This document shows, in pieces, positions 10,590 through 21,868 of a stretch of 64,000 bases of DNA. A program made the translations under genes and the position numbers. Under the pieces are notes generated by a model. It searched no databases. It was not told where the DNA came from and worked only from the letters and a program-made list of their open reading frames with translations. Every line of letters begins with the position of its first letter. Positions within the stretch are counted from its first letter, which is position 1. This DNA comes from Armillaria gallica (Eukaryota > Basidiomycota > Agaricomycetes > Agaricales > Physalacriaceae), in contig JBANDB010000001.1 in the NCBI GenBank assembly GCA_037576215.1, forward strand, positions 6,262,001 through 6,326,000, in the 5' to 3' direction.

Positions 10590-11690
10590 TGCAGTGAACA
10601 ATACCTGCGCAGGCGTCGTGGGAGGGCATGCTGTATGTCCAAATGAATGGTCTGCGGGTCCTCATGGCGGTCACAACGTCGATGGGATGGGGAAAACAGG
10701 CGTCGGTGCCGCTTTCACAACGATGGAGAGGTCGGAGAGAAAAACGAACGCCACCACTAGATTCCCCGATGTCAAAAACTGGATAATAAGGCCCTGGCGG
10801 TGGTTGCTAGGCCGTAGGGACGGAAATAGGGCGGAAGGGGTTGAGATCGGAATAGGCTAGCGACCCGCGATGACCAGGACATTGGGGTCCCCGTACACGG
10901 CGAGTGCGTAATCTCCCACCAAAATAATGGGGGATTCTCCAGTATGAGAAGGCTGGGGGAGAGATCCATGGTGCAGGGGACGCCGATGTTGATGTTCAGC
11001 AAGGTGGGCAGCGGTGGGCGAGGCAATGGTCATGGGATCATGGTTCTGGGCACATTCGTTGCACCCTCGAGTCGACCTTCGAAGCCTAAAAGGGTGTGTC
11101 CGTCGTTGTCGTCATCGTCGTTGTGCGCTGCCGGCGTCCCGATCTTCGTCCTGCCATCCTCTTTGATGTCTCCCACTCTCCAGCACGTTCCCTCCACGCT
11201 CTCTTTCCCCAGCATCCCTCCCCTAGATCGTCCCATAGCACCGCAATGGAGTAACATGGCACCCATCCACGTCGTCGTCGTCGCCATCGTCTCGTTGGTC
11301 GTTGTTGTCGTGTCTATGTGCGCCTTTGGTAGCCCTTTCCATGCCGGAGATAACGGCCGATGTCGAGTCCCAGGACGCGGCATACACTCTCGTAGTGTGT
11401 GGAAGTCGTGTACGGCAACGATAGGCACCAATGTCGATGCCGGGGAGTACTGAGTGGGTGGGGATGGAGATGGGGTCGGATTTGTGGCCATGGCAGTGGT
11501 CGGCGTGGGTCGTTGTCATTGTGGAGCCTACTTGTGTCGTCATTGTCTTCGTGAATGGATGAATCACAGTGCTGCCTCCACCGAGGGCTTACGCGGGGGG
11601 TGGGGGCAGGATATACGCAATCCAGGGCTCTTGGGGCCGCCGGATGCGTGGAAAGAAACTAAAAAGCAATTAGAAGTAATAAGATAAATA
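10590..11690. other. GC-rich, trinucleotide-biased segment without an assignable gene
   Basis: Base composition differs from both sides. It is rich in GTC/GAC triplets (for example GTCGTCGTCGTCG near 11270), so open frames occur on both strands as low-complexity peptides (Thr, Asp and Val runs). One minus-strand frame near 10860-10930 reads IILVGDYALAVYGDPNVLVIAGR and then stops. It could be a remnant of a real protein, vaguely like nucleotidyltransferase-fold sequences. No gene model can be defended. Confidence 0.3.
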
Positions 11691-12351
11691 AATCATACCT
11701 TTTGTGCTAAGAGAGAGCACAATTTACGTGCTATACGGGCATGGAGGCGAGACTCGGTGGTGGTCAAAGGGAGAAAAGAAATTGCACAGCCACTCGATCG
11801 CTGCTCGCTTGGTCGGACCGCAGCGATCGAGTGTGCAGAATAAGTACCTACGAAAGGAACATGAAAAGTACTAGTAGTAGAATGAAGAAAACGTGCCTTT
11901 TGTGTACCATTCAGCTTTGTATTGGCACACAATTCGGCGTGGTAAAGGTTGACATGAGTGTCGATGGCGGAAGTTAAGCTGTTGCCATAAAAGGGCCAAT
12001 GTTTGTCGCTGTTGAATTCTAAGGTATAACTTAAGAATGCTCAGGGTCCTACCCGCGAAATCGCTCAGAAAAGGACGAATCCTCGTTACCTCGGACTCGT
12101 AACTACATAACACAGCTTGCTTCAACGGATCAAGGGCACGTAGTTAGCGATCTTCTGCTGTTTCAACGTGCGAAAAATGTTCGTCGGGCAAGCAAGTAGG
12201 TCAAGAAAAAGATCTCTCGGGATACAACGGTTCCAGATGACCAAGCATTGGTAACACAGTAAGACATTGAGCTCCGTGTTTATCTTATCTATTTCCAAAT
12301 AAGGTTATGTATTTCTTTTTTTGGTGTCACAGCTGACAATAAATACGAACA

Positions 12352-12545
12352 AATTAACCCCTGGTGCCTCGGTTTGGCAGGGCAAATGGTCGTTATCCTT
12401 CCTAGTAAACCCTCTGTCGTTTCCTCCTTATCTCGGAAAGAATCGGGGACTTTCATCATCGGCATCACTATCCACGTAAACCTGTGCTCGTTCCGAATCG
12501 TAGCGGTGCAGGCACCGGGTCCCCGATTCTTCCCGAATCTTCGCT
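12352..12545 (+). repeat. Partial copy of the esterase upstream region, with internal inverted repeat
   Basis: 12352-12480 matches 14109-14250 (GGCAGG..ATGGTCGTTATC, CCCTCTGTCGTTTCCTC, GGAAAGAATCGGGG). The following bases match the 9.42-kb segment. Within it GAATCGGGGAC (about 12440) and GTCCCCGATTC (about 12520) form an inverted repeat about 80 bp apart. It is non-coding and belongs to the duplication debris of this region. Confidence 0.45.
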
Positions 12546-12756
12546 CTTTTCCGGTACAATACAGTACCAGTACAATAATGTCTTAGAATTATCCTCTCTT
12601 TACCACAATGACCGAAACACCTCGAGCTTCGACATAATAAGGCCGAACCTGTCTTGATTGCATCGGAAGAGCGTCTTGTACTTTAGCCTATCCAATATCC
12701 CGAGGTACCCTTTGTTGATGCAGTCTTTCCTATGTCTTTCAACGTCACGAAAATAG

Positions 12757-13368
12757 GCTTATAACTTTTACAAGAAAGCCCAAGCATCTATTTGGTCTGC
12801 GGAGGAAATGAACTTAGCGCAGGATCGTTTCCAGTGGGAAAGCTCCTTGTCAGAACAAGAACGGGCAACGTTCCGTCATGTTCTTGCCTTCTTCACTTCT
12901 GCCGATTCTATTGTTGGGGAGAATTTGGTAGAACGATTCGCTTGTGAGGTCCAGGTCCCTGGATTTAGGCTCTTCTATATCTTCCAGGCATTGATTGACA
13001 CTTTCATTCAGGATCCCAAAGAACAGAGCACGCTTTTCCACGCTTTCAAGGAAATTCCAGGTGTCAGGAGAAAAGCTGATTGGGCGTTAAAATGGGTCAA
13101 GAGCGAGCGCTCGTTTGCTATTCGAATCGTTGCTTTTACTGCAGTAAAGGGCATCTTCTTTTCTGGCTCTTTCGCTACTATCTTCTGGTTGAAAAAAAGG
13201 GGGTTGATGCCAGGTTTTACATTCTCTAACGAACTTATCGCTCGTGATGAAGCTCTGCACATGCAGTTTGCTTGTTATGCGTATTCAAACTTAAGGAATC
13301 AGCTCGAAGATGACGTCCTTTGAGCTATCATCATCGAGGCTTCAGAGGTGGAACAACTTTTTTGGTAA
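12757..13368 (+). pseudogene. RNR2: Ribonucleotide reductase small subunit (R2/beta), dead copy
   Basis: The frame is clearly class I ribonucleotide reductase small subunit: [90 protein letters not shown]. The intact enzyme holds a di-iron/tyrosyl-radical cofactor and supplies dNTPs. Here the segment between FYIFQ and [11 protein letters not shown] is missing about 13 residues, which in the family contain a Glu and a His ligand and the radical Tyr. The ligand Glu of VEGIFFSG is Lys (VKGIFFSG). The frame is stopped by TGA at 13321 where the family has Arg (CGA), after which AIIIEASEVEQLFW continues. An in-frame TAG lies upstream at 12754, and both the N-terminal and C-terminal ends are absent. 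The remaining ligands (Asp of SAD, and Glu/His of DEALH) are kept. No intron or neighbour suggests rescue. Confidence 0.9.
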
Positions 13369-14378
13369 GGTAAGCACATTTGCATACACGAAGTAGCGAG
13401 GATCTATCGAAAAATATTGCCAAGCCAACATCTCACCGCCTCGGAGCTCTCAAAGATCTCTCGATGGTATTCAGGTGAATATAACACATCATAATATTCT
13501 GGATAATCTTTTAACAAATGTTCTTCTCCATCGGGAAGAACCTGATCCTCATCGAGGACTCGAACCCGCCGACAAGGAGATTTTAGAAGACCGGAAGCCA
13601 TGAAGTGCCAAGCAATAGATGCAACAAACAACCAAAGCTTCCAAAGAAGCAGATAAGTTACGCAGGGCGTAGCCACCAAGCGACGTCCCTTACAAAAATA
13701 AGGGAAAGCGTGTTAGCGCAGAGATGGTGTCACAGACTGACGAACAAAGATCCAGAGTCAAATTTCGGAGAAACATACTTTGTGACGCTCAGACAAGGTC
13801 AATCTGCTCGAGCGAACATAAGAATTAAGGATTGCATAAAAGCCATCCAACCGTACTAACAGTCGCAATTCCAAGCTTCGGACTCGATTCGTAGGCACGA
13901 CAACAAGAGGTACGTTTTGTTTTTATTCCGCTTGCCTCTTGCAGGTTTTCAGCAGTTTTTTTTTCTTTCTTGTTTCGAGACCTCGCATCGAGACATCCCG
14001 GAACAAAACGGTTCCCACATGATTAATACGGGCGATACATCCGAGACGCCGTTCGTCTCATGACAGAAAACTAGCCATAAAGAGTACTGCTCGTGACTTT
14101 TTTTAGCCCCTAATTTAACGGGTTGGCAGGAGGATGGTCGTTATCTCTCCTGGTAAGCCCTCTGTCGTTTCCTCTTATTCATCGGAAAGAATCGGGGATG
14201 AACAGCAGATTTGCCTCAACGACTTTCATCGGCATCACTCAGACTGTTCCCACGCTTGTTTCTATTCGTCACCCAAGCTCGACTCCATGCTCCTCGTCTA
14301 TTGGCCGGCGAGTACGGAGTGCTGAAGGCCTTTTACTCATCCTCATCCGAGTCGGGGCCACAGCTCACCAATCGTACA
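13369..14378. other. Gene-poor stretch between RNR pseudogene and esterase copy 1
   Basis: A minus-strand open frame at 13404-13679 has one hydrophobic segment and no recognisable domain. A TCGAAC motif near 13560 is a possible but weak tRNA-like relic. From 14109 onward the sequence is the repeated upstream region of the esterase-like gene, also found at 12352 and, inverted, near 23050-23200. Confidence 0.35.
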
Positions 14379-15400
14379 ACGACATCCTGTACACCGTTTG
14401 AGGATGATACTGAATTTCTTTCCGTATAAGATGGACGGGCAATGGTGGCAACATCCAGTGAATCATGGAACAAATTGCTCAGATCCAAGGCAGAGAAATC
14501 AGCGATATCTTGGTGCCTAGTACGTCTTGTCTCTTCCATTTTCCTATCATCAACTCACTTGAGCAGCAATCAACGCTTTCCATCTAATCCTCGAAGCCAA
14601 ACACGCATCGATTGAGAAGACCACGCGAGAATCCCGCCAATACGGTCCGACCGACCGTCACACGCTCGACGTCTACTACCCTCCTAATACGCGCCCCGAC
14701 ACCCCGATCCTCATCTTCTCATACGGTGGCGGCTTCTACATGGGCGAACGCATGCTCCCCGCGCCCGCCGACATCATCTACCACAACCTCGGTTCTTTCT
14801 TCGCTACTCGAGGGTTTATCATCGTCGTCCCCGACTACCGCCTCGTCGACTTGGGTGTTCAGTTCCCTGGTGCAGCTCAGGACGTTCGCGATGCGATACA
14901 GTGGGTCGTAGATAACCTCCCCTTCCCCGACTCTGACATCTACGTCCTCGGCCACTCAGCAAGAGCAATGAACATGTTCAACATTCTTGCCTTGCCGGAG
15001 CTGTACTCTCTCATCTTGCATCCCCGTATCAAAGGAGCGATTCTCCTTTCTGGGTGTTACACGTTTTGAGGACATGCCGGCTGATATGAAGGATTCTATC
15101 AGGTTGTATTGCGGCGAAGATGCCGAGGCTATACGGAAGATTCCGCTGGTATTGTTGGATTCGGATTCGACGAGTGTACTGACTTCGCGGCTTCTGCTTG
15201 GTATCGGCGAGAGGAATATCCCTTGTTTACACCCCGCTATGAAGAAATTCGGCAAGACTTTGAAGACAAAGGGCGTGTTGTATGACGAGTTTGTCGCCAC
15301 AGGGCATAATCACGTCAGCTTGGTGTTTGCGCTTGGGATTGGGGGTGAGGAATGGGCAGAGGACACGGTTGTCAAGTGGATCCATGCACCGCGGACCTAG
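14379..15400 (+). pseudogene. Alpha/beta-hydrolase (esterase-like), broken copy 1
   Basis: The reading TDRHTLDVYYPPNT, ILIFSYGGGFYMG, GFIIVVPDYRLVD, VRDAIQWVVDNLPFPDSD, YVLGHSARAMN and FVATGHNHVSLVFALG is an alpha/beta-hydrolase of the esterase/lipase type, with a GGG oxyanion motif, a nucleophile elbow and a late catalytic His. Breaks: the start equivalent to copies 2 and 3 is ACG (14379), an in-frame TAA follows (CAA in copy 3), one base is missing near 14445, and an extra T at about 15063-15067 shifts the frame after GCYTF. The nucleophile motif is GHSAR instead of GHSAG. An intron at 14520-14566 is conserved. A short product from the ATG at 14465 could be made but would be truncated. Copy 2 lies inverted at 22039-23046. 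Confidence 0.85.
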
Positions 15401-15578
15401 ACTCATTCCATACTATCTAATATGATGTAGTTCATGTTTTATTGCTAATGCTAGCTCCTGAAAGGGAATTGTTTACCAGACAAGATGAATAACGTAGCAG
15501 TTCAACGCAATAATCTAGGTGAGAGGAGATAACGGCCATCTGCCCAAAATGAGAGAGTACATATCATGGCGATAACCG

Positions 15579-15637
15579 CTCCTGCATGGAGTCGAACCCT
15601 GCCCTCTGCACCTAGCAACTACCTGCACTAGGAACGC
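15579..15637 (-). repeat. tRNA-like element 4
   Basis: The minus strand reads TTCCTAGTGCAGGTAGTTGC and then AGGGTTCGACTCCATGCAGGA. It is the inverted partner of the element at 21804. Only T4 runs follow. The A-box is poor. Confidence 0.4.
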
Positions 15638-15892
15638 GCTTCATAACCCTCACCTGTAATCAAAGAGGCCTTGACAATGATAAGCGGCGCCGACCTGGAT
15701 CTATCGCATGGCACCACTCGGGTTTCAAGCATCATGTCGCCAACATCTTGAACGGGAAGGTTCACTCTTCCGACACATAATCACCAATAAGCCGCCGTTT
15801 TGTCCCAGCAAGGGAGAGGACTGCTATCCATTTTCCAAAAGGTCTCTGACTTGGCACGGAACCTCGGCGTTCCTTTATTGGGACCTTGTCCG

Positions 15893-15922
15893 GTTATCTA
15901 TCTATCTATCTATCTATCTATC
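15893..15922 (+). repeat. (ATCT)n microsatellite
   Basis: Seven tandem tetranucleotide units (TATC/ATCT) form a simple repeat inside the left arm of the inverted duplication. It is absent from the matching place in the right arm. Confidence 0.85.
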
Positions 15923-16018
15923 TTCATAATAGAAACTCTGGTTCGGGAGAACATGTATTCAAACTTAGCTGGCAGACGAATGGTGTGTGATTTGAAGTAA
16001 TATGTATGTGTTGGTAGG

Positions 16019-16051
16019 GTTGGAAGCACACGTTAAAAAACGTGCTTCCAA
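16019..16051. repeat. Near-perfect hairpin with T6 downstream of tRNA-like element 5
   Basis: TTGGAAGCACACGTT and AACGTGCTTCCAA are inverted repeats separated by A-rich loop bases, with a two-base bulge in one arm. Read on the minus strand, the T6 of the loop lies about 30 nt after the T-arm of the element at 16069. The stem plus T-run could mark or stabilise an RNA 3' end. Confidence 0.5.
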
Positions 16052-16068
16052 GTGATCCTTCCCGAATC

Positions 16069-16130
16069 TCTTCACCGGGGAGTCGAATCCAGCACCAGTG
16101 TTGTAACCGATATGCTATCCGGGGAGACAA
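16069..16130 (-). repeat. tRNA-like element 5
   Basis: The minus strand reads CTTGTCTCCCCGGATAGCAT, then ATCGGTTACAACACTGGTGC, then TGGATTCGACTCCCCGG. The A-box-like and B-box sequences are about 20 nt apart, with no anticodon arm. It is the inverted partner of the element at 21516. T6 follows at 16039-16034. Confidence 0.5.
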
Positions 16131-16262
16131 GTAGACTGGAGTGCCGCGCCCCACAGGAGGCAATCCTCATCTTGCGGCGAGGCTACGAAGAAGGATACCG
16201 ACCTAGCGGCAAGCCCTGGAAAAAGGGAAAATTCCTGATATCGAAAAAAGATGCAAGTTGGC

Positions 16263-16315
16263 CTGGCTAGGAGTCGAGCCTATTAAGGAATGTACCATTC
16301 GAGATGTACTCCAAG
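16263..16315 (-). repeat. tRNA-like element 6
   Basis: The minus strand reads TTGGAGTACATCTCGAATGG and later GGCTCGACTCCTAGCC. It is the inverted partner of 21364 (which has TCTCGAATGGTACATTCCTT). T6 follows at 16249-16244. The B-box is degenerate. Confidence 0.4.
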
Positions 16316-16340
16316 AAAAAGACTTGATATCAGCACTTAC

Positions 16341-16402
16341 GACTCTCTACCTGGGACTCGAACCCAGCGTGTTTGCATAAACCTATCAACTACGTGGTCT
16401 CG
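16341..16402 (-). repeat. tRNA-like element 7
   Basis: The minus strand reads CCACGTAGTTGATAGGTTTA, then CGCTGGGTTCGAGTCCCAGG with a 5-bp T-stem. It is the inverted partner of the element at 21277. T5 follows at 16320-16316. Confidence 0.55.
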
Positions 16403-16649
16403 GGGATTAGACACCATCAATGAGGAAAGGTTAGGAATCGTATGATCTTACGTGGTTATGCGTAGATAAAGAGCACGCAAACTAGTCGATGTCAGGTCAG
16501 CATATGTTAGGGAGCACGCCAGGAAAACGTTCATATTGGGGTCATAGTAGCCATTTTTGTTTTGTAACTGGAAACGAAGGAGAGGCTGTCGACAAGGGTG
16601 GAGGGAAGTGCGAAGCCTTCGGTTGAGAAAAAATCTCGGTCTCACTTTA

Positions 16650-16708
16650 TCTCCAGCCAGGAATCGAACCCGACACTCTAGCAGTAGCTAATTCACTATC
16701 GGAGTACA
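16650..16708 (-). repeat. tRNA-like element 8
   Basis: The minus strand reads GTACTCCGATAGTGAATTAGC (degenerate A-box), then GAGTGTCGGGTTCGATTCC. The core matches the elements at 25407 and 29463 (CGAGTGTCGGGTTCGATTCC). T6 follows at 16633-16628. Confidence 0.5.
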
Positions 16709-17213
16709 GGCCAGAAGTTATGCTTGTGGGCAAGAACAAAGGGGAGACGAAACAAAGGAGGAATCCGATGCGTCCACCAGGAGACACGGCGCGTTCATGA
16801 TGTCGTGTAGATTGCAAGCGAGAGATATATGAACGGCTCCCATCTCTGGTAGGCTCTGTATTCAATTCGAGCCTGATCTTCAGTACAAAAAGTGAATGAA
16901 AAATTGGCTGAAATGAATCTTACCTCACTTGCCACAGTCATGGTCACAGGCAAAAAACATAGATACCTTGTTGAAGCTGTAAGCAATGCCTCGGACAACG
17001 CAGAATTATCTTGCATGCTGGTGATCCTTTGTCTTGAAGGCGCTTTGCCAAGTCAAGGGGCAACGCGTCTGTGGCGTGGGAGTAACAACGCAGGATATCT
17101 CGGCCCGAGGCGCCGCAACCAAGGTCAAACCGAAACTTCGAACACTGAACACTGAGCAACGATACACCACAACTGCCTTGTCACTCTTAAAGGAGAAGAG
17201 AGAACAGGATTTC
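16709..17213. other. Intergenic region upstream of F-box gene 2
   Basis: No gene is recognised. Part of it (16709-16880) resembles sequence upstream of the tRNA-like elements at 25407 and 29463, suggesting it belongs to the same repeated unit. The last 100-200 bp before 17214 should contain the F-box promoter. Confidence 0.35.
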
Positions 17214-18811
17214 ATGAAGTTCATTTCTGACGAGATGGAGATGCAGAGAACGATGACAATAGGAGACGGTGATAGTGAGCAAGTACACCTTTACCCGTAC
17301 TGCTGTTAACGAATATTATACTTATCTAGGTGAAAATTCAACGAGGTTATCCATAGATAGTATGCAAGGACCTGAAGCCGACGCAAGCCCGCCCATCCAT
17401 TCCCTTCCTCCCGAGATTCTATCCGAAATATTTCTCCTCGCCCTCCCAAGTTCGTATGATATTCTTGATCCCATACGCGAGGGTCCATGGCTACTCGGGA
17501 GAGTCTGCCACCGGTGGCGAGATATCTCCAGGGATTACCCCGCCATGTGGTCGTCTTTTGATCTGGTGGATTCGCAACTTGGACGCAAGCAACTGGCACA
17601 GGAAATCAGACTTCGGGAGGCGCTTCAGCGGACCAGAGAGAGCGGACTCAACATGGCGCTATGGATACGCGACACTTTTCCAGCTGCTATCATTGAGACT
17701 TTGATGCAGCATTCGCGGCAATGGGAAGACGTCAGCCTGTTATTCACTTCCTCTCGTCAATGGACCCAATTCATACTCCATTCCCCTCCACTTCAATTCC
17801 CGTTATTGAGATCGCTTTCGTTGTGCTACCAAAGATCCCAGGACGACCTCGTTGCCACCTTGGGCCTGTTCACAAATGCGCCCAGCCTCAGATCTCTCGA
17901 ATTTAACGTAAAAATCCCTCCTTTCGACATGAGCATGATTCCCTTTCCGTGGTCGCATATCACACATTTGACCATGTCCTTTGCGAAGGTTAGTCATATA
18001 GAGCTGATTGTCACACTTCTCCAACTCTGTCCGAGTCTTGAAGAGTTGACGGATTGGACCTTGCTTCTCGGGGGACGAGACCCTGACGTTGCCATCGTCG
18101 CTTCACTAACGCTCTCGAAGCTCCGTTCACTGAGCCTCAGCTCTCACCTATTACTCAGAGACCTCACTTGCCCGGAATTGGAATACTTATCATTCACTAG
18201 GCTGCATGCTGAATATCCATCTCTCAACTTAACAATAACTCAATTCTTTGCCCGTTCTGGAAGTCAGCTGCAGTCTCTTGAGCTCTGGCTACCACAGAAT
18301 GCTCTGGGCCCAGATAAACTCTTCTCATATATTCCCCAGCTTCGCAAATTAGTTCTCCATTTGGCAGATTCGGATAATGACAGCGATCCTGCGAGGTTTC
18401 TCAAGGGCCTCTCAGGCGAAAGGGGCGTCATGCTCCAGAGCTTGTCTGTCCTTGAGCTGAGTGCAATGAATCTTTTTACGGATAACATTCGGCTGGAAGG
18501 GCGGGATGAATTACTGGTTAGGATTATCGAGAGGCGTTGGAATGTTCCCCAAGATTCACAGGTTACTCGACTGTCTCATGTTCGTGTCAGGGCACGGAAT
18601 CCTATCACTCGTGTAGGTGACCAAGTTGCTCCGGCGCCGATGGTTTTATCGCGCATCGATCGTCTGAAATCATTCAAAGCGGAAGGATTGGATATCTCAA
18701 TCATCATTGATGAAGGTAAGTAGTCCTCTATTCCATGGTACTTACCGTTGTTTACATTCTCTGTATGTAGAGATTGAAGACGCACTGTGGAAGGAGCGTG
18801 TTCTTCTATGA
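17214..18811 (+). CDS. F-box protein with leucine-rich C-terminal region (paralogue 2)
   Basis: Three exons (17214-17274, 17330-18715, 18771-18811) with two 55-nt introns give exactly 496 codons (495 aa). Exon 1 encodes MKFISDEMEMQRTMTIGDGD. The F-box is at about residues 39-90 (IHSLPPEILSEIFLLALPSS, then GRVCHRWRDISRDYPAMWSS), followed by leucine-rich repeats (FPLLRSLSLCYQ, LRSLEFNVKIPP, LSKLRSLSLSSHLLL, IPQLRKLVLHLAD). The tail reads GLDISIIIDEE, IEDALWKERVLL. The role is presumably an SCF ubiquitin ligase substrate adaptor. It is closely related to paralogue 3 at 30292-31873, which shares exon 1, both intron positions and phases, and the last exon. It lies inside the spacer between the two arms of the inverted duplication and appears open, unlike its neighbours. 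Confidence 0.87.
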
Positions 18812-21276
18812 TGTCTTGGCAGAACATATTGTACCACCATTTCGTGTTTCGTTGTCTAGCTTTCACTCTCTGACAATGCCTTTATCTTGATATCAACCGC
18901 AGCCAGGTCGTGAGCATCTTAGAAGTTCCTCTGATCTTCGTAAGTTCGATTGCGAGTTGCTACTAGCCCGCAACTTCTCAAGCTAGGAAGATCACCACTT
19001 GATTCAATCCAGCAAGTGCCTTGCTTCGAGATCATTGCTATATAATATTGGATGCCGTAGCTGGGATGTTGGTGATAGGACAGCATCTTAATTCACTTCT
19101 CTGTCTCGCTGGAAGGACCCTTCCCATAGCCACACTGTAACCTTCATGTCGTGGTTCAGGATGACCCCTCCCTATATTTTCGTATCTCTCCACCTGCTTT
19201 TCTTTTCTCTTCTGCACCCTTATTTGAGGGGAACACGACAGGCCACATCTCAATTTTCCGGTCTGGCCTTTTGACTAGGCGATTGCCTCTTCTTTCAGGA
19301 CCTCTGTAATGTGTTCGGTTCAATTCACAATTGGAGATTGTCAAGCATAAAGGTCCTCTGTCATGCTCGCACTGGGCCTGTGCGGGGAGGTCGTTACAGT
19401 TGGCGGAGGAGTAAGGGTATGGAAATGCACTCGCAATACTCACACAAACCCCTCATCGTTAATGATATGTTACAGGACCATTCTTATATTGTGGATGGTA
19501 TATTCGGGATAACAAGATCACTGGCCCATGTGTAACGTGTCCCGTTCCGACAAAGCCTCAGCCTTGTTCCCCTGGATATTCATCTTGGGCGATGACTTCT
19601 ATGCAAATTTGTATCCAGCAACCAGCTCAATCTGTCGGTATTCATTAGCATGTTTTCGCGAAGAGGTTAGGGCTTCTTACTTTGGTGCTCATATCCCAGT
19701 GTCTATAGGGATCGTATACTTGCGAAGAGGAGGGGTAGCAGCGGCTAACATCAATTCCTAAGTACGTCTTCTTTCCCTACCTTTTTTATCACTGACGTCG
19801 TCCTACAGGCTACAGCCCTAGTTCTCATAATAATTCTAGAAACAAACCGTTTCACCACAATCAGGAACACCATACAAGAAATATTACTGAGGACCTATAT
19901 CAGCGAGAGAGATATTCTCGCGGTGAGAGCAAATCTTATCACAAGAAATGCAGCGAAGTCTTGATAGCAAGTGCCTACATTGTCCGTATAATAAATACGG
20001 TTTTAAATTCTTCTTTTTCTGTACTTCGAATAGGTCACCGATGAACCTTTTACCGCTTCGTGGGCAAGACGACATGCCTCACGCCTCACCATCCACGGCA
20101 ACAGTGATACCGACCACGCATTATTGCATGTAACAGTTTTCTTTTTCACATTCAACGACTGACAGTGGACCTTGTCGACTGTCTTAAATCCCAATTTCCT
20201 CGTCGACATTGGCTCCTTCAAGCCATTCATACGTAAACATACATCGCATCATCGTTACTCTGAAAGACCACCTCTCTGCGTTCATATTTTCCCCTTAAAC
20301 CAGCGGGACTAGTAATCACAGGGGCTAATTCCAAGCCCAAATCGATATGAGATCCTGTACTTGCGTATAGTCCGCTCGAGGCAACATACCTGCAGAACTA
20401 CTTGGTCGAGGACCGCTTCGATGCTGACAGCGCAAATCGACGACGCGTCGACTCACCTCACGTGATGTGACGAGAGGCGCTTCTGCTCGTCGAATGCTCA
20501 GAGCTCGATACTTGGGAGAAACCCTGTCGAAACGATGGATCGCCGGCCTAGTCCGGCAAGCATGATAATCCCATCGTTCGGGATATCGTTTACTGTTTCC
20601 GGTTTTGCTCCCAGACGGTGCATATTGAACTATTTAAACTTGTGAAATCTTTCAGAGCTCACTGTTTTTCGTTGCTGGATCTGTGGACTGTATAGATTGT
20701 TTACTGACCGCCGAGGTAAGATTAACCTCCTGATATTCAACTGATGTTCTATGTTTTGAACCGCAGGTCAGACTCGAGAATATGGAACCGACCCAATCAT
20801 TACACCAGCGCCCGTCGTCATTTAAATTTTCATGCTGTCTTGTAATGTCTCATTCGGAGGGTGCGAAATACACCTAGGTAACTCTACAGAAAGAGCTGTC
20901 TCTTCTTTATGAATGAGGTCTGACGCGAAATTGGAATTTAGTTGCACTCCATCCAAGGTACGCAAATTTCTCAAGATTGACGCCTAGTGGCGAGTAAAAA
21001 CTGTACCGAGTCACTATTGTTTAAAGGTTACAGTATAGGCTCGTCTCGCCTCCTTGATGACAATTTTTTTTGAGGTCGAGATTCAAAACAGTATTTGTCA
21101 GTCGGGTCAGAAACGAGCATAAATAAATTATCTGGAGAATTACCCTCAGGCGACCCGCTGCCTCAAGGGAGATGTATCCTTGTATGAAGGCGTACATTCT
21201 TGCTCGACCTGTGCTGTTCCTTACCGGTACCTTTCAAACTGAACCGTGGATGATGTCTAGCCCCACCTGTTTACTT
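18812..21276. other. Gene-poor 2.5-kb spacer segment
   Basis: No gene is recognised. Short frames at 19311-19760 (plus) and 19884-20230 (minus) have no domain. TGGAAATGCACTCGCAATACT at 19420 echoes AAAATGCACTCGCAATACT near 1291, hinting at shared ancient sequence. A GC-rich patch with CGACGACGCGTCGAC lies near 20438. It forms the right part of the spacer between the inverted arms. Confidence 0.35.
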
Positions 21277-21337
21277 GTCTCCTATAGTTGATTGGTTACA
21301 ACGAGCGCGCTGGGTTCGAGTCCCAGGTAGAGAGTTG
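21277..21337 (+). repeat. tRNA-like element 9
   Basis: It reads CTTGTCTCCTATAGTTGATTGG (5' arm and A-box), a centre of about 14 nt, then CTGGGTTCGAGTCCCAG (perfect 5-bp T-stem). It is the inverted partner of element 7 (16341). Only T4 follows. Confidence 0.55.
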
Positions 21338-21363
21338 GGAAGCCAGCAGTAGGTAATTTTGCT

Positions 21364-21412
21364 TGGGGCATATCTCGAATGGTACATTCCTTAGCAAGGC
21401 TGACTCCTGCTT
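21364..21412 (+). repeat. tRNA-like element 10
   Basis: TCTCGAATGGTACATTCCTT is followed by GGCTGACTCCTGC, a degenerate B-box. It is the partner of element 6 (16263). T5 at 21417-21421. Confidence 0.35.
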
Positions 21413-21515
21413 GTACTTTTTGTTGATCTCAGGACTTTCCATTTTTCCAGGGCTCGTCACTCATGTCAGTATCAGCCCGCCACGGCACTGATGGATGTAT
21501 GCACCGGTCTGCGGG

Positions 21516-21576
21516 TCTCCCCGGATAGCATGTTGGTTACAATGTTGGTGCTGGGTTCGACTCCTCCAGTAGAGAG
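21516..21576 (+). repeat. tRNA-like element 11
   Basis: It reads TCTCCCCGGATAGCATGTTGG, then GTTACAATGTTGGTG and GCTGGGTTCGACTCCTCCAG. It is the partner of element 5 (16069). T6 at 21600-21605. Confidence 0.5.
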
Positions 21577-21803
21577 ATTTAGTATGACCTGGATGCATGT
21601 TTTTTCAACGCGCGCTTTCAACCCTATACATACTATCTCAAAGCCCACACCATTCGACTCCCAGCTAGGTATAAATCATGTGTTCTCCCAAAGTGGACTT
21701 GGTTTCAAGAACTGGTGCCCGCATGCAATAGATCCAGGTCCGAGCCGTTTATCATTGTCGAGGCCTCAGCGGATCTTTGGTCGCAGGCGAGCGTTATGAA
21801 GGG

Positions 21804-21868
21804 TGTTCCTAGGCAAGTAGCTGTTATGCGCAGAAGACAGGGTTCGACTCCCCGCAGGAGCGATGCTT
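21804..21868 (+). repeat. tRNA-like element 12
   Basis: It reads GTTCCTAGGCAAGTAGCTG, then CAGGGTTCGACTCCCCGCAG. It is the partner of element 4 (15579). No T5 follows. Confidence 0.4.

Noticed and set aside
11030..11567. Minus-strand frames of 153 and 114 codons
   Set aside because: They are Thr/Asp/His-rich low-complexity peptides produced by a triplet-biased stretch open on both strands.
13404..13679. 91-codon minus-strand frame with one hydrophobic segment
   Set aside because: No family, no splice context and it lies in decayed duplicated DNA.
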